A DNA stretch of 64,000 nt from contig JACYLU010000031.1 of the NCBI GenBank assembly GCA_015272325.1, forward strand, positions 62,001-126,000, written 5' to 3'. A program made the translations under genes and the position numbers. This DNA is from Synechococcales cyanobacterium C42_A2020_086. GTDB taxonomy: Bacteria > Cyanobacteriota > Cyanobacteriia > Elainellales > Elainellaceae. Below the pieces are notes generated by a model. That model made no database searches, was not told where the DNA came from, and saw only the letters and a program-made list of their open reading frames with translations. This document shows, one piece after another, positions 28,498 to 39,400 of this stretch (position 1 is the first letter of the stretch; every line of letters begins with the position of its first letter).

Positions 28498-28524
28498 AGA
28501 GAGATTTCCCACTTCAGTTCCACC

Positions 28525-29316
28525 TCACTCTAGTTCCACAATCACCGGCACATGGTCGCTAGGCTTTTCCCAGCTTCGTGGGGTTTTGTCGATTACGCAG
28601 TCCTTAGCGCGGGGAGTCAGGGCAGGAGCGAGATAATGATGGTCAATCCGCCAGCCGAGGTTGCGGCGAAAGGCAGCGGCTCGATAGTCCCACCAGGTGA
28701 ATTGTCCTGCCGACGAGTTGAACTGCCGAAAGGCATCTACCAGACCCAAATCAAAGATGGCTTGCCGCAAAGCCTGCCGCTCGGCATCGGTTGCCATAAT
28801 GCGCTGCTCCCGCCCAGTCGGGTCGTGGATGTCGCGATCTTCGGGTGCGATGTTGAAGTCGCCGCAGACGAGCAATTGAGGCTGGAGAGGCAGCAAGGCT
28901 TTGAGGTAGTCTCGCAGGGTTGCCAACCAGCGCAGTTTGTAGTCATACTTCTCGCTGCCAATCTCGGAGCCGTTGGGCACATAGACATTCACAATCAACA
29001 TCTGATCATGAATGCCGCTGAGAACGCGCTTTTGCTCGTCGAACGGTTCGCCGCTGGCTGCACCCAGCACCGGGGCAAATCCAGCACTCACGTTCTGCAA
29101 CGGATTGCGGCTGAGCAGCGCTACTCCGTTATAGGACTTTTGCCCGGAAATGTAGACGTGATAGCCTAGAGCTTCTAAGGCAGCTCGTGGGAAGTCCTGA
29201 TCCGTCACTTTCGTTTCCTGAACACACAGCACATCGACTGGATTCGCTGTCAGCCAAGTCATAACATGATCCAAGCGCGTCCGAATGGAGTTAACGTTCC
29301 ACGTGGCGATTTTCAT
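28525..29316 (-). CDS. xth: Exodeoxyribonuclease III
   Basis: 263 residues in the endonuclease/exonuclease/phosphatase fold. MKIATWNVNSIRTRL carries Asn7, LCVQETKV has the catalytic Glu, MLIVNVYVPNG, LLVCGDFNIAP (D-x-N), WWDYRAAAFRRNLGWRIDHHYLA and the final KPSDHVPVIVEL (Asp-His pair) complete the active site. It is an AP endonuclease/3'-5' exonuclease of base excision repair. Length matches the bacterial family. The window also contains a photolyase and an SRAP protein, but these are not linked in an operon. Confidence 0.95.
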   Translation of the reverse strand: MKIATWNVNSIRTRLDHVMTWLTANPVDVLCVQETKVTDQDFPRAALEALGYHVYISGQKSYNGVALLSRNPLQNVSAGFAPVLGAASGEPFDEQKRVLSGIHDQMLIVNVYVPNGSEIGSEKYDYKLRWLATLRDYLKALLPLQPQLLVCGDFNIAPEDRDIHDPTGREQRIMATDAERQALRQAIFDLGLVDAFRQFNSSAGQFTWWDYRAAAFRRNLGWRIDHHYLAPALTPRAKDCVIDKTPRSWEKPSDHVPVIVELE

Positions 29317-29465
29317 GCGTTCAGCCGATCCTGCATTGAGTCCGTACTACAAAATACCCCACTTGGGTACTGACGATCCGCTTTTTGATCCGCCTTACTG
29401 GAAATAGCACAGTCTTACCGCGCCCATTTTGCACCCATTTCCTTTCCATACTGAATTACCTATTA

Positions 29466-29495
29466 CCTGCTCAATTACATCCTGCTCAATTACAT
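29466..29495. repeat. Exact tandem 15-mer upstream of zinc-ribbon gene
   Basis: cctgctcaattacat occurs twice without a gap (29466-29480, 29481-29495), directly before the GAGGAAGG ribosome site of the small gene at 29515. Confidence 0.9.
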
Positions 29496-29514
29496 ACTGA
29501 GGAAGGCAAGATCG

Positions 29515-29679
29515 ATGTCAGATGCACGCGCTAACCAGCCTAGAAGACCACAGCGCCGCAGACCGACCTGTCCCAAGGGAGGCAATCATCAGCTTCAGCG
29601 TCAGGGGTCACGCTTTATTTGCACGAAATGTAAACTGAGCTTCCCGATTGATCCCGGCAGACCTTCTCCGGGCGGCTAA
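29515..29679 (+). CDS. 54-residue putative zinc-ribbon protein
   Basis: ATG 29515 is preceded by GAGGAAGG about ten bases upstream. The product has a strongly basic N-terminus (RRPQRRRPTC) followed by Cys19-Pro, His25, and Cys36-x2-Cys39 (RFICTKCKLSF), then a Pro/Gly tail. Cys19/His25/Cys36/Cys39 could form a small zinc ribbon, suggesting nucleic-acid or protein binding. I recognise no named family. The ribosome site and metal-ligand spacing support it being a real gene despite its size. Confidence 0.6.
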   Translation: MSDARANQPRRPQRRRPTCPKGGNHQLQRQGSRFICTKCKLSFPIDPGRPSPGG

Positions 29680-29781
29680 GCCGTTCTGTAGCTCTCTGTG
29701 GCTCAAAGAAATGTAATACCCGAGAGTGCCAATCATTGGACGACAGAGGAGAATTGAGAGAGTTCATCAGGGTAGTGAACG

Positions 29782-32379
29782 ATGCGATTCTCCTCTTTGC
29801 TGTTGGGTGGGCTAGGTGGCGTGGTGTTGCTGGTTGGCGGACTGGATGCTTCAGCCGATACCGTTCGAGAGCCAATTATCCGAGACACAACCCTGCCTCA
29901 GCCGTCTGAAGTCACCCATAACGGCAACCGCACGGTGATTACTGGCGGCACTGAACGCGGCAGCAACCTGTTTCACAGCTTTCGAGCGTTCTCTGTACCT
30001 GAAGGCGGGACTGCTTCGTTTCAGGGGATCAATCCAGCCATCGCCAGGATTTTAATGCGGGTTACAGGGCCGTCGCAGTCGCGCATCAATGGCACGATCG
30101 AAGCGCTGCAGGCAAATGGCAGTCTCAGCTCTGCCGATGTTTTCCTGATCAACCCCAATGGCATTATCTTTGGTCCAAATGCCTCACTGCGGCTTGGCGG
30201 TTCCTTCATTGCCTCTACCGCCGACCAGATTACCTTTGCAGACGGCACACAGTTTAGCGCCGTTGCCCCCGCAGCCTCGCCACTCTTGACAGTGAGTGTA
30301 CCGACCGGATTGCAGTTTGGCAACACTCCAGGGCGGATCGTCAATCAGGCGGTGCAAACCGTTGTGGATGAGTCAGAGAATCCAGTTCTAGATGCAGAGG
30401 GATTTCCGCAGGTGACTGGACTAGAGGGCAACCCAGGAGAAACCCTAGCGTTAATTGGCGGCAATGTCCTGCTCACTCAAAACGGGGTTATTCGCTCTAA
30501 CGGTGGACGAGTTGAAATCGGCAGTGTCGGTAGCACCGGACAGGCCTTTTTGACCCCGATTCCCAACGGCTGGGATGTCACCTACCCATTAGGGCAGTCG
30601 GGAGGAGATATCCTCATGGAATTGTTTGCCCGGATCGATACGACGGGTCCGGGCGGCGGAGCAATTGAGCTGAATGCAGGGCAAATTGCCGTCCTAGATC
30701 CGCTAACGCAGATTATTTCAGGAACGCTGGGATCGGGGCGAGGCGGCAACCTAACCTTGACGGCAACCGAATTCTTGGTTGTGAGTGGAGACAACGCCAG
30801 CATCCGTACCGAAACCCGCGGCAGTGGCAGAGCCGGAGACATCACAATTTTTGCGCCTCAGATCGTGATTCAAGATGGCGGGCGGATTGGCTCCTTCAGC
30901 TTTCGGCAAGGGCAAGGAGGCACGATTCGAGTGGTTGCTCCCCAATCTGTAACCATTGCTGGCGTCTCGCCCGAACTTGAAAGTTTAAGCCTGCTTTATG
31001 TGCAGACCCGAGGCTCAGGAACGGCCGGCAATATTGAAGTCACAACCGATCGTCTGGAAGTGCTGGCTGGAGGGCAAATTAGCACTACAACCTTCGGCGC
31101 AGGTGATGCCGGCAATCTAACGGTACGCGCCAATCAAGTGGATCTAGTGGGTATTGCCTTGGATCGTAACGGTCGCCCGCTGCTGTCCGATGGTTTGCCG
31201 GCTGTGGGGGGCTTGGTGGTCGGCACTACACCCCGCTCGACGGGTAATGGCGGCATGCTGCGAGTGATAACCCAGCGATTGAACCTGCGAGAGGGCGCGC
31301 TGTTGCAAGCTACCACCTACGGGCAGGGCGAAGCCGGAGACGTAACAGTGCGGGCTAGTGAAGCAATTGACGTGAGCGGTACCTCCGAGCAGGGGGGCTT
31401 TCGCACCGGCATTGCTGCCTCTTCAGGAGGGCTGCCTGACTCCGCGGCTCGTCGAATTCCCACGGCTGTTGGGGGCGGCGGCAATTTGACCCTGATCACC
31501 GAGCGCTTGACTGTGCGTGACGGAGCTATTGTGGCGGTGAACAGTCTCAATCCAGAGGCGGCAGGTGCGGGCAGTTTGCAGGTGCAGGCTCGTACTATCG
31601 TGCTCGACCAAGGACGGCTAAATGCCGAAACCGAATCCGGGAACAATGCCCGCATTCAGCTTCAGGGGGTAGACTTTTTGCTGCTGCGGCGCAACAGCGA
31701 CATTTCAACTTCAGCAGGCTTAACGCGGGGCGGCGGCGACGGCGGCAATATTGAGATTGGCGCTGAGTTTATTCTGGATGCCCCCCTAGAAAATAGCGAC
31801 ATTACGGCGAATGCAGGCGAGGGCAATGGCGGCAACATCACCATCGATGCGACGGGCATTTTTGGCCTAGTGGAACGTCCTCAGACCACACCCTTGAGCG
31901 ACATTACTGCCAGCTCAGAATCGGGAGTGGACGGCGAGATCAGCCTCAGTACCCCAGCGATTGATCCCACCCGAGGACTGGTAGAACTACCCACAGCAAC
32001 TGTGGATGCGTCGCAGCTCATTGCCCAAGGCTGCGGAACAGGTACCCGTCGCACAGCCCAAGCCCTCGGAGAGTTCGTGATTACCGGACGCGGCGGCTTA
32101 CCACCCAATCCAGGCGATCTGCGCGGCAGCTCAGCTGTCATCAGCGACTGGGCTACCCTGCCTCCGAGCACGACGCCGGCAGCCGCATCTGCTTCTCCGC
32201 TGTCTGCCGTTCCACCGAGTTCTGCGTCGCTGCCCGAGTTACCTGCCACAGCTCCTGCTCTTGTAGAAGCGCAAGGTTGGGTCATGGGGGCGGATGGTCG
32301 AATTACTCTCGTGGCTCAAGCGGCAACCGCTGTCCCCCATCACTCCGGTTTTCTGTCGCCCGACTGCGAAGGGTCGTAG
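29782..32379 (+). CDS. TpsA-type exoprotein with filamentous haemagglutinin N-terminal domain
   Basis: 865 residues with a Sec signal peptide (RFSSLLLGGLGGVVLLVGGLDASAD). Residues about 30-160 are the TPS secretion domain, with NLFHSFRAFSVPEGGTASF, INPAIARILMRVTG and the hallmark FLINPNGIIFGPNA. Residues about 230-740 are repeating glycine-rich strands (GRGGNLTLTA, GRAGDITIFA, GTAGNIEVTT, GDAGNLTVRA) predicting a right-handed beta helix. Near the C-terminus LIAQGCGTG and FVITGRGGLPPNP recur in cyanobacterial members. It should cross the outer membrane through a TpsB partner, which is not in this window. Role is probably surface adhesion or aggregation. Confidence 0.9.
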   Translation: MRFSSLLLGGLGGVVLLVGGLDASADTVREPIIRDTTLPQPSEVTHNGNRTVITGGTERGSNLFHSFRAFSVPEGGTASFQGINPAIARILMRVTGPSQSRINGTIEALQANGSLSSADVFLINPNGIIFGPNASLRLGGSFIASTADQITFADGTQFSAVAPAASPLLTVSVPTGLQFGNTPGRIVNQAVQTVVDESENPVLDAEGFPQVTGLEGNPGETLALIGGNVLLTQNGVIRSNGGRVEIGSVGSTGQAFLTPIPNGWDVTYPLGQSGGDILMELFARIDTTGPGGGAIELNAGQIAVLDPLTQIISGTLGSGRGGNLTLTATEFLVVSGDNASIRTETRGSGRAGDITIFAPQIVIQDGGRIGSFSFRQGQGGTIRVVAPQSVTIAGVSPELESLSLLYVQTRGSGTAGNIEVTTDRLEVLAGGQISTTTFGAGDAGNLTVRANQVDLVGIALDRNGRPLLSDGLPAVGGLVVGTTPRSTGNGGMLRVITQRLNLREGALLQATTYGQGEAGDVTVRASEAIDVSGTSEQGGFRTGIAASSGGLPDSAARRIPTAVGGGGNLTLITERLTVRDGAIVAVNSLNPEAAGAGSLQVQARTIVLDQGRLNAETESGNNARIQLQGVDFLLLRRNSDISTSAGLTRGGGDGGNIEIGAEFILDAPLENSDITANAGEGNGGNITIDATGIFGLVERPQTTPLSDITASSESGVDGEISLSTPAIDPTRGLVELPTATVDASQLIAQGCGTGTRRTAQALGEFVITGRGGLPPNPGDLRGSSAVISDWATLPPSTTPAAASASPLSAVPPSSASLPELPATAPALVEAQGWVMGADGRITLVAQAATAVPHHSGFLSPDCEGS

Positions 32380-32421
32380 AATAGCGGCGGATTGGTCTGA
32401 TGTGCAGCGTGAGGATGAGCC

Positions 32422-33384
32422 ATGAGAACTGGCTGGAGGCAAGGAGCGTTGAGAGTTGCAGGATTTGTAGGAGTTCTGTCCTATGTTCTGCTGGTTGGGT
32501 GCAGTCCATCTGGGAGTGCCGGTGGCACGATGCTTTCCGCAGCAGAGTCAGTAGCCGTGGAGGCTGCTGCTCCTGAAGCCACATCGCTCCAATATCAAGT
32601 TCATTCACTGCCAAATGCCGTGGTGCATACGCTGCGCATTCCCAGGAGCTATCGTGTGACAGTTGCGGTTGCCCCGGGAACGGCATCCTTGGCGGAATTT
32701 GTTCAACAGTCGGGAGCCATTGCCGCCCTCAATGCCGGCTTTTTCGATCCGGTGAATCAGCAGACAACTTCCTATGTGGTACAACAAGGGCAAATCGTGG
32801 CCGATCCGCGCCAGAACGAACGGCTGATGACCAATCCTGATCTCGCCGCCTATCTCAATCAGATTTTGGACCGTTCTGAGTTCCGCTCTTACCGCTGCGA
32901 TTCAGCAGATCCCTCTACCAGTCGCACTTTTCGCACTTTAGAACGCTACGCCATTGCTCGCCGCTCTGCTCCCCTGCCAGCGGACTGTAGGCTAGTCGAT
33001 GCTGTGGGAGCAGGTCCGCAACTGCTGCCCGATCTCACCGCCGAGGCAGAAGGATTTGTCACTACGGTAGATGGAACAGTGGTCCGCGATGCTCTCGGGA
33101 GTAATCAGCCCAATGCCCGCACAGCGATTGGGATTACTCGCAACGGCGATTTGATTTGGGCAATGGTGGCTCAGTTGTCGGGGAAGCCGGGGTCTGGGCT
33201 GTCATTGCCGGATTTGGCAATATTTCTGAATTCACTGGAAGTTGAGACAGCGCTGAATTTAGATGGCGGCAGTTCGTCGGCGCTGTTCTATAACGGTCAA
33301 ACCCTCTATGGCAAGATCGATGGGCAGGGTAATCCAGTGATGCGGCCGGTCAAGTCGGTGCTGCTGCTCCAGCCGGCCCGCTAG
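32422..33384 (+). CDS. Phosphodiester glycosidase family lipoprotein (NAGPA/DUF2233-like)
   Basis: 320 residues. The N-terminus has a hydrophobic run ending in LLVGCSPSG, a lipobox, so Cys at about residue 27 is probably lipidated. The domain contains AIAALNAGFFDPVNQQTTSYVV, GAGPQLLPD, NARTAIGITRNGDLIWAMV and the C-terminal ALNLDGGSSSALFYNG, the conserved LDGGxSS block of the phosphodiester-glycosidase family, which removes sugar phosphodiester caps. The gene starts 42 bp after the TpsA-type gene on the same strand, so cotranscription is likely; an action on surface glycans is inference. Confidence 0.88.
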   Translation: MRTGWRQGALRVAGFVGVLSYVLLVGCSPSGSAGGTMLSAAESVAVEAAAPEATSLQYQVHSLPNAVVHTLRIPRSYRVTVAVAPGTASLAEFVQQSGAIAALNAGFFDPVNQQTTSYVVQQGQIVADPRQNERLMTNPDLAAYLNQILDRSEFRSYRCDSADPSTSRTFRTLERYAIARRSAPLPADCRLVDAVGAGPQLLPDLTAEAEGFVTTVDGTVVRDALGSNQPNARTAIGITRNGDLIWAMVAQLSGKPGSGLSLPDLAIFLNSLEVETALNLDGGSSSALFYNGQTLYGKIDGQGNPVMRPVKSVLLLQPAR

Positions 33385-33408
33385 GGAACGTCTTTGTTGA
33401 TGGCTGGC

Positions 33409-36400
33409 TTAATTGCTGATCACAATATCGGCGCGAGTGAGGCTAGGGCGATTGGTGAAGCGGGCAATGGCCACTGCCCCCAGTCCACCGGCTCCATCCC
33501 TGTCAAAGAATAGGACCCCGGTGCCGCGATTGTAGATGAAGCGATCCATGCGGTCTTGGGCGCGGTTGCCTAGCACAAACCGACTGCGAGCAATGCGGCC
33601 GAGCCGCAGCGAGGGACTAAACCCGCTCCGGGAAATGATTAGCGTATCGTCGATGGGGCGAAAATCAGTAATAACGTCCAAACTGTTGCGACGAGCCGAC
33701 GTCAAAACAATGCTATCTTGACCCTTGCCGCCGGTAATGCGGTCACGCCCATCGCCGCCAACCAGTCGATCATTGCCATCGCCCCCCAGCAGCGTATCTC
33801 GTCCACTTCCACCGAACAATTGGTCATTGCCGCTGCCACCATTGAGGATATCATTGCCGTCTTCTCCGGATAGCCAGTCGTCGCCTGCTTCGCCGCTAAG
33901 GGAGTTGTCGCCTGCATTGCCGGTGATTTCGTTATCCAGCGCATTGCCAACACCGACTCGGGCCCGTCCGGTTAGCGTTAAGGCTTCCAGGTGGTTGCCA
34001 AGGGTCCAGTTGACGCTCGCCTGCACCGTATCAAATCCGGCATCCACAACCTCCAGCACGCTGTCATTGGGGCTATCCACGATGTAGAGATCGTCTCCGG
34101 TGCCGCCTTCCATGCGGTCATTGCCGGTGCCCCCATCTAGAAGGTCATTGCCGCTGTTGCCCGTGAGTTGGTCATTGCCCCCTTTGCCGAAAATCTGGTC
34201 ATTGCCGCGCCCGCCAATCAGCTGATCGCTGGCAGCACTACCCACCATGACGGTGGTGCCGGTAAAGCCGCTGAAATCGAAAATCTCAAAGTTGGTGATG
34301 GTGGTATTGCCGGTTAAAATGCCGCCAATTTGATTCATCGGATTCTCGACCTCGACGCGAGCCGTGCCGCTACCATCGAGCAGCCGGAAGGTATCACTGC
34401 CGCCGCCGCCGTTGATGATATCGTTCTGCTGCAAATTGCTGAGAATCGAAACAACGGTGTCATTACCATCTAGTGCTGTAATCAGATCGGTCGCAGGTGT
34501 GGTCTCGAGTAACTGCCCGCCGTTGGAGGCACCGTTCACTAGGTTGATCGGCGCGATCTGCACAGTTGCTTGGGCAGGTACACTCGTGCGGTTACCGTCG
34601 CTGAGGGTAAACAGAATCGTGCGGGTGGTAGTATCGGGTGTATTTGAGCGGTTTTGATATCGAACGCTGCGCAGGACCTGCAGGTAACTTGGTAGGGGTG
34701 CTCTGCCACTCAAAGTCAAGACGCCTTGGATCGCATCGTAGGCTGCACTGATACCCGTACCAACCGTATCGACGAGCAGCATTTCATTGGCACCATCCAG
34801 AAGATTGGAGATAACAACCCGTGCCGAGCTAAGGCTGGGGTAGTCTTGATTCGTGAAGCGAGCATCGCTGGCCACCAAGGTCACCGGTGGACCGCTGACA
34901 ACAAAGGTGCGATTCAAGTCTACACCCACCCCGGACCCATTCAGATCGAGCGTCGGCAGTAGGAAGGTGGCATCAAACTGTAGCGTCAGTCGAACTGAAG
35001 CAGAGGCATCTACTCCATCTCGAACTCGCCATTCCACCGTTCGCGATGTTGTTGTGGGCGTTGTGCTGCTGTTGAGATAGCGTACCGAGCGTAGGGCAGT
35101 TTGGTAGTTGGCAACGGAAGCCGTACCCGTCAGGGTCAGCACGCCGGTTCCCGGATCGAAGCGGCTAGTAATGCCGTTCTGATCGTTCATCAGCAGCGTA
35201 TCTTCCCCGGCAACAAACCCTCGGAGCGTGAGGGTCGCCCCCGACAGCATTGTATGATCTAAATCGCTGAGCTGAAGCTGCGGATCGAGGACAATTGGAC
35301 GGCCGCCCGTAAAGGCAATAGTCTGCCTGGAGAGTTTCAGCGTTGGCGGATCATTGACGCTAATCACTCGCAGCGGTCGCGTCACCGGATTGCTGCTGGC
35401 AGCCGCATCGCGCACGGAAACCTGCAACGTACGGTTGCCAACATTGGGATTGTCGCTGCTGTTGCGGTAAGTCACCGAGCGCAGCAAGGCTTGGTAGCTG
35501 CCAATGGGGGCAATGCCGCTGAAATTGAGCACGCCGGTTTTGGCATCAAACCCACCCCGAATCCCGCTTTGAGGGGTAAAGCTGAGGCTATCTTGCCCCG
35601 CTACATAGCCAACCAACTGCACCGTTGCCCCTGCCAGATTTAGACTATCTGGATCGGTGAGGGTGAGTTGCGAATCCAGGGCAACTGCAGCCGCGTTCTC
35701 GGTGTAGATTAACGGTCCTCTAGCCAGGGTCACTGTAGGCGCTGTATTCACGGCAGTGATCTGGATAGAGCGCGTTGCTACGTTACTCTCGGTTGTGCGG
35801 TCCCGCACCGAGAACTGGATGGTTCGCGGAGCCGTGTTGGGGCTGTTGCTGGTATTCGCATAGGTCACCGAGCGCAGAGCGGCTTGGTAGCTGGCAAGGG
35901 AGGCTGTACCGGTCAGGGTTAAGACGCCGGTGTCTGCCTCAAAACTGCCGGTGATGCCGCTTTGAGGCGTGAAGCTGAGGCGGTCTTGATTGGGTCGATG
36001 TCCCCCGATCCGCACCGTCGCACCGGTGAGATCAAGGCTATCCTCATCGCTGAGGCGGATCCCCGCGTCGACAATCACCTCACCCGCATTCTCCAGGTAA
36101 GACACTCCGCCAGCCGAGGTCGCTACGACCGGAGGACTGTCAATCGCGCGAATCTGGATACTACGAGTCGCTAAATTGCTGGTTGTCGTCGCGTCCCGCA
36201 CCGAGAATTGCACCGTGCGGCTAGCCGGTGTTGGATTATTGCTGGTGTTGGTGTAGGCAACCGAACGCAACAGCGTTTGATAGCTGGCAATGGGTGCTAC
36301 GCCGCTGAACGTCAGCAAACCGTTCGCTGCATCAAAGTTGCCCGTGATACCTGCTTGGGGCGTAAAACTGAGGCGATCCTGCCCTGCTACGTAGTCGAGC

Positions 36401-39400
36401 AGTCGTACTGTGGCGCTGGTTAGGTTGGGGCTGTCAACGTCGCTGACGCGAATACCGCCATCGATGGGAACGGCACCCGCCTGCTCAACATAGGACAACG
36501 CTCCGGCTGAGGGGGTCACAATGGGTGGATCGTCGAGGTTGATCACGCCAATCGTGAGGGTTTTGGTGAAGCTGCGGCCGCCCACATCGGTCGTGGTGAT
36601 TTGCACCGTATAGGAGGATTTCGTCTCAAAATCTACGGGAGCATTTGTACGCAGCTCGTTATCGACGATGGTGAAGGCGGCATTGTCTCCGAATCCCGGC
36701 ACTAGGCTGTAGGTAAAGCGGTCGTCCTGATCGGCGTCAACGGTGCTGAGGGTGCCCACTAAGCTACCAATGGGCACATTCTCATTCACAGTTGTCCGGC
36801 TGAGGAGCAGATCGGTCGGTGCTGTGTCGCCGGGACGCTCTCGCAGGTCATTCACAAAGACGGTAAAGGTCTTCTCGAACGATAGACCACCCACATCGCT
36901 GGTGCGCACCCGAATTGAGTAGGTCGGCTTGGTTTCAAAGTCGGGGATGCGGTTGAGGCGCAGTTGGTTGCCCACAATGGTGAAGGCGTTGTTGTCGGTG
37001 CTGCCTTCTCCTGCCACCAGGGTGTAGGTATGGGTATCGCCTATGTCGGGGTCAATGGTGCTGAAGTTGCCCACTACAGTGCCCACAGGACGGTTCTCGT
37101 CAATGCGATTGCTGCTCAGCAACAGATCCTGCGGGGGGGTCGTGCCGGGTTGTTCTGGCAGATCATTGACGCTGATGCGGAACACTTTCTCGAACGACAG
37201 ACCACCCACATCGCTGGTGCGCACCCGAATTGAGTAGCTAGACTGGGTTTCAAAGTCGGGGATGCGGTTGAGGCGCAGTTGGTTGCCCACAATGGTGAAG
37301 GCGTTGTTGTCGGTGCTGCCTTCTCCTGCCACCAGGGTGTAGGTATGGGTATCGCCTATGTCGGGGTCAATGGTGCTGAAATTGCCCACTACAGTGCCCA
37401 CAGGACGGTTCTCATCGATGCTGGTGCGGCTAAGCAGCAAATCGCGAGGTGGTGTTGTGCCGGGCAGCTCAGGAAGATCAATCACATTAATGGTAAAGAT
37501 CTTCTCGAATGCCAGTCCTCTGGAATCAGCCGTTCTGACCCGAATCGAGTAGCTAGACTGGGTTTCAAAGTCGGGGATGCGGTTGAGGCGCAGTTGGTTG
37601 CCCACAATGGTGAAGGCGTTGTTGTCGGTGCTGCCTTCTCCTGCCACCAGGGTGTAGGTATGGGTATCGCCTATGTCGGGGTCAATGGTGCTGAAGTTGC
37701 CCACTACCGTACCAACCGGACGGTTCTCCTCAATCCGGTTACTGCTGAGCAGCAAATCGCGAGGTGGCGTCGTACCCGGTAGTTCCGACAGATCAACAAC
37801 ATTGATGGTAAAACTGCGCTCAAAGGAGAGGCCTTTGGAATCGGTAGTTCGGACGCGAATCGAGTAGGTTGGTTTGGTTTCAAAGTCGGGGGAAACGTTG
37901 ATGCGGAGCTGATTGCCCACGATGGTGAAGGCGCTGTTGTCGGTGCTGCCCTCACCAGTCACTAGGCTAAAAGTATGGGTATCGCCAATATCTGAATCAA
38001 TGGCGGTTAGCGTTCCCACCACCGTTCCAGCAGGCTTATTTTCTTCAATATTGGTAGAACTCAGAGCAATATTCGTCGGGGCTTCATCTAAGTTCCTAAT
38101 CGTGACCGTGAAAACTTTCTCGAAGGTTTGGTTGCGAGAGTCTGTGGAGCGGACGCGGATCGAGTAGGAAGGCTTGGCTTCAAAATTGGGCACTACATTC
38201 AGCCGCAGCTGATTGCCCGAAATCGTGAAAGCATTGTTATCGTTGCCACCTTCTCCTGCCACTAGGCTATAGGTATGGGTATCGCCCGCATCCGGATCGA
38301 CAGTGCTGAAGGTGCCCACGATAGTACCGATGGGTCGGTTTTCATCCACTGTGTTGCTACTTAGCGTGATGTCGGTTGGGGCTTCGCTGAGATCATTCAC
38401 ATTGATTTTCAACGCCCGCTCGATAAATAGGTTGCGAGAGTCTGTGGAGCGGACGCGGATCGAGTAGGAAGGCTTGGCTTCAAAATTGGGCACTACATTC
38501 AGCCGCAGCTGATTGCCCGAAATCGTGAAAGCATTGTTATCGTTGCCACCTTCTCCTGCCACTAGGCTATAGGTATGGGTATCGCCCGCATCCGGATCGA
38601 CAGTGCTGAAGGTGCCCACGATAGTACCGATAGGTCGATTCTCATCGACGCTGCTAGCGCTGAGCGTTAAGTTTGTTGGAGCTTCGTTGACATCGCGAAC
38701 TCGAATAGTCAGGGTTTTGGTGAAGCTTTGCCCCGTAGAGTCGCGAGTGGTGACACGAATCGAGTAGCTTGGCTTGACTTCAAAATTGGGCGAGGTTTTG
38801 ATCCGCAGTTGATTGCCGACGATCTCGAAACTGGCTGCATCGCCAAAGGTGGGCACCAGCGTGTAGGTGAATGGCTCTGTGCTGTCAGCATCTACCGTTG
38901 AAAGGGTGCCGACTAGCGTGTTGATGGGCACATTCTCATCGATGATGTCATTGCTGAGCAGTAAATCGGTGGGAGCACCCGGATCGACACCATCAATAAC
39001 ATTGATTGTGAAGCGCTGGGTGAGGCTGAGTCCGGTACCATTGCGATCGGTAACCCGCACTAAAATCGAGTATCTAGATTTGGTTTCAAAATCAGGAACG
39101 GTATTGATGCGCAGCTCATTGCCGACAATCGTAAAGGCACTATTGTCGTTGCTGGTACCGTCGGAAACCAGAGCGTAGGTAAAGGCCGTATCGCCGGCAT
39201 CCGGATCGATGGCGCTAAAGCGACCCACCAGCGTGTTAGCCGGTACATTCTCGTTGATTTGATTCGAGGAGAGCAACAGCGCTGTGGGGGCTTCGTTCAG
39301 ATCATTAACGGTAATGGTGAAGGCCCGTTCAAAATTCAACCCGCCCTGATCCGTGGTGCGAACGCGAATTGAGTAAGAGGACTTGGCTTCAAAGTTGGGG

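Noticed and set aside
36964-37782. Repeated open frames on the plus strand inside the giant gene
   Set aside because: They are the antisense image of the nearly identical cadherin-like units, not independent genes.
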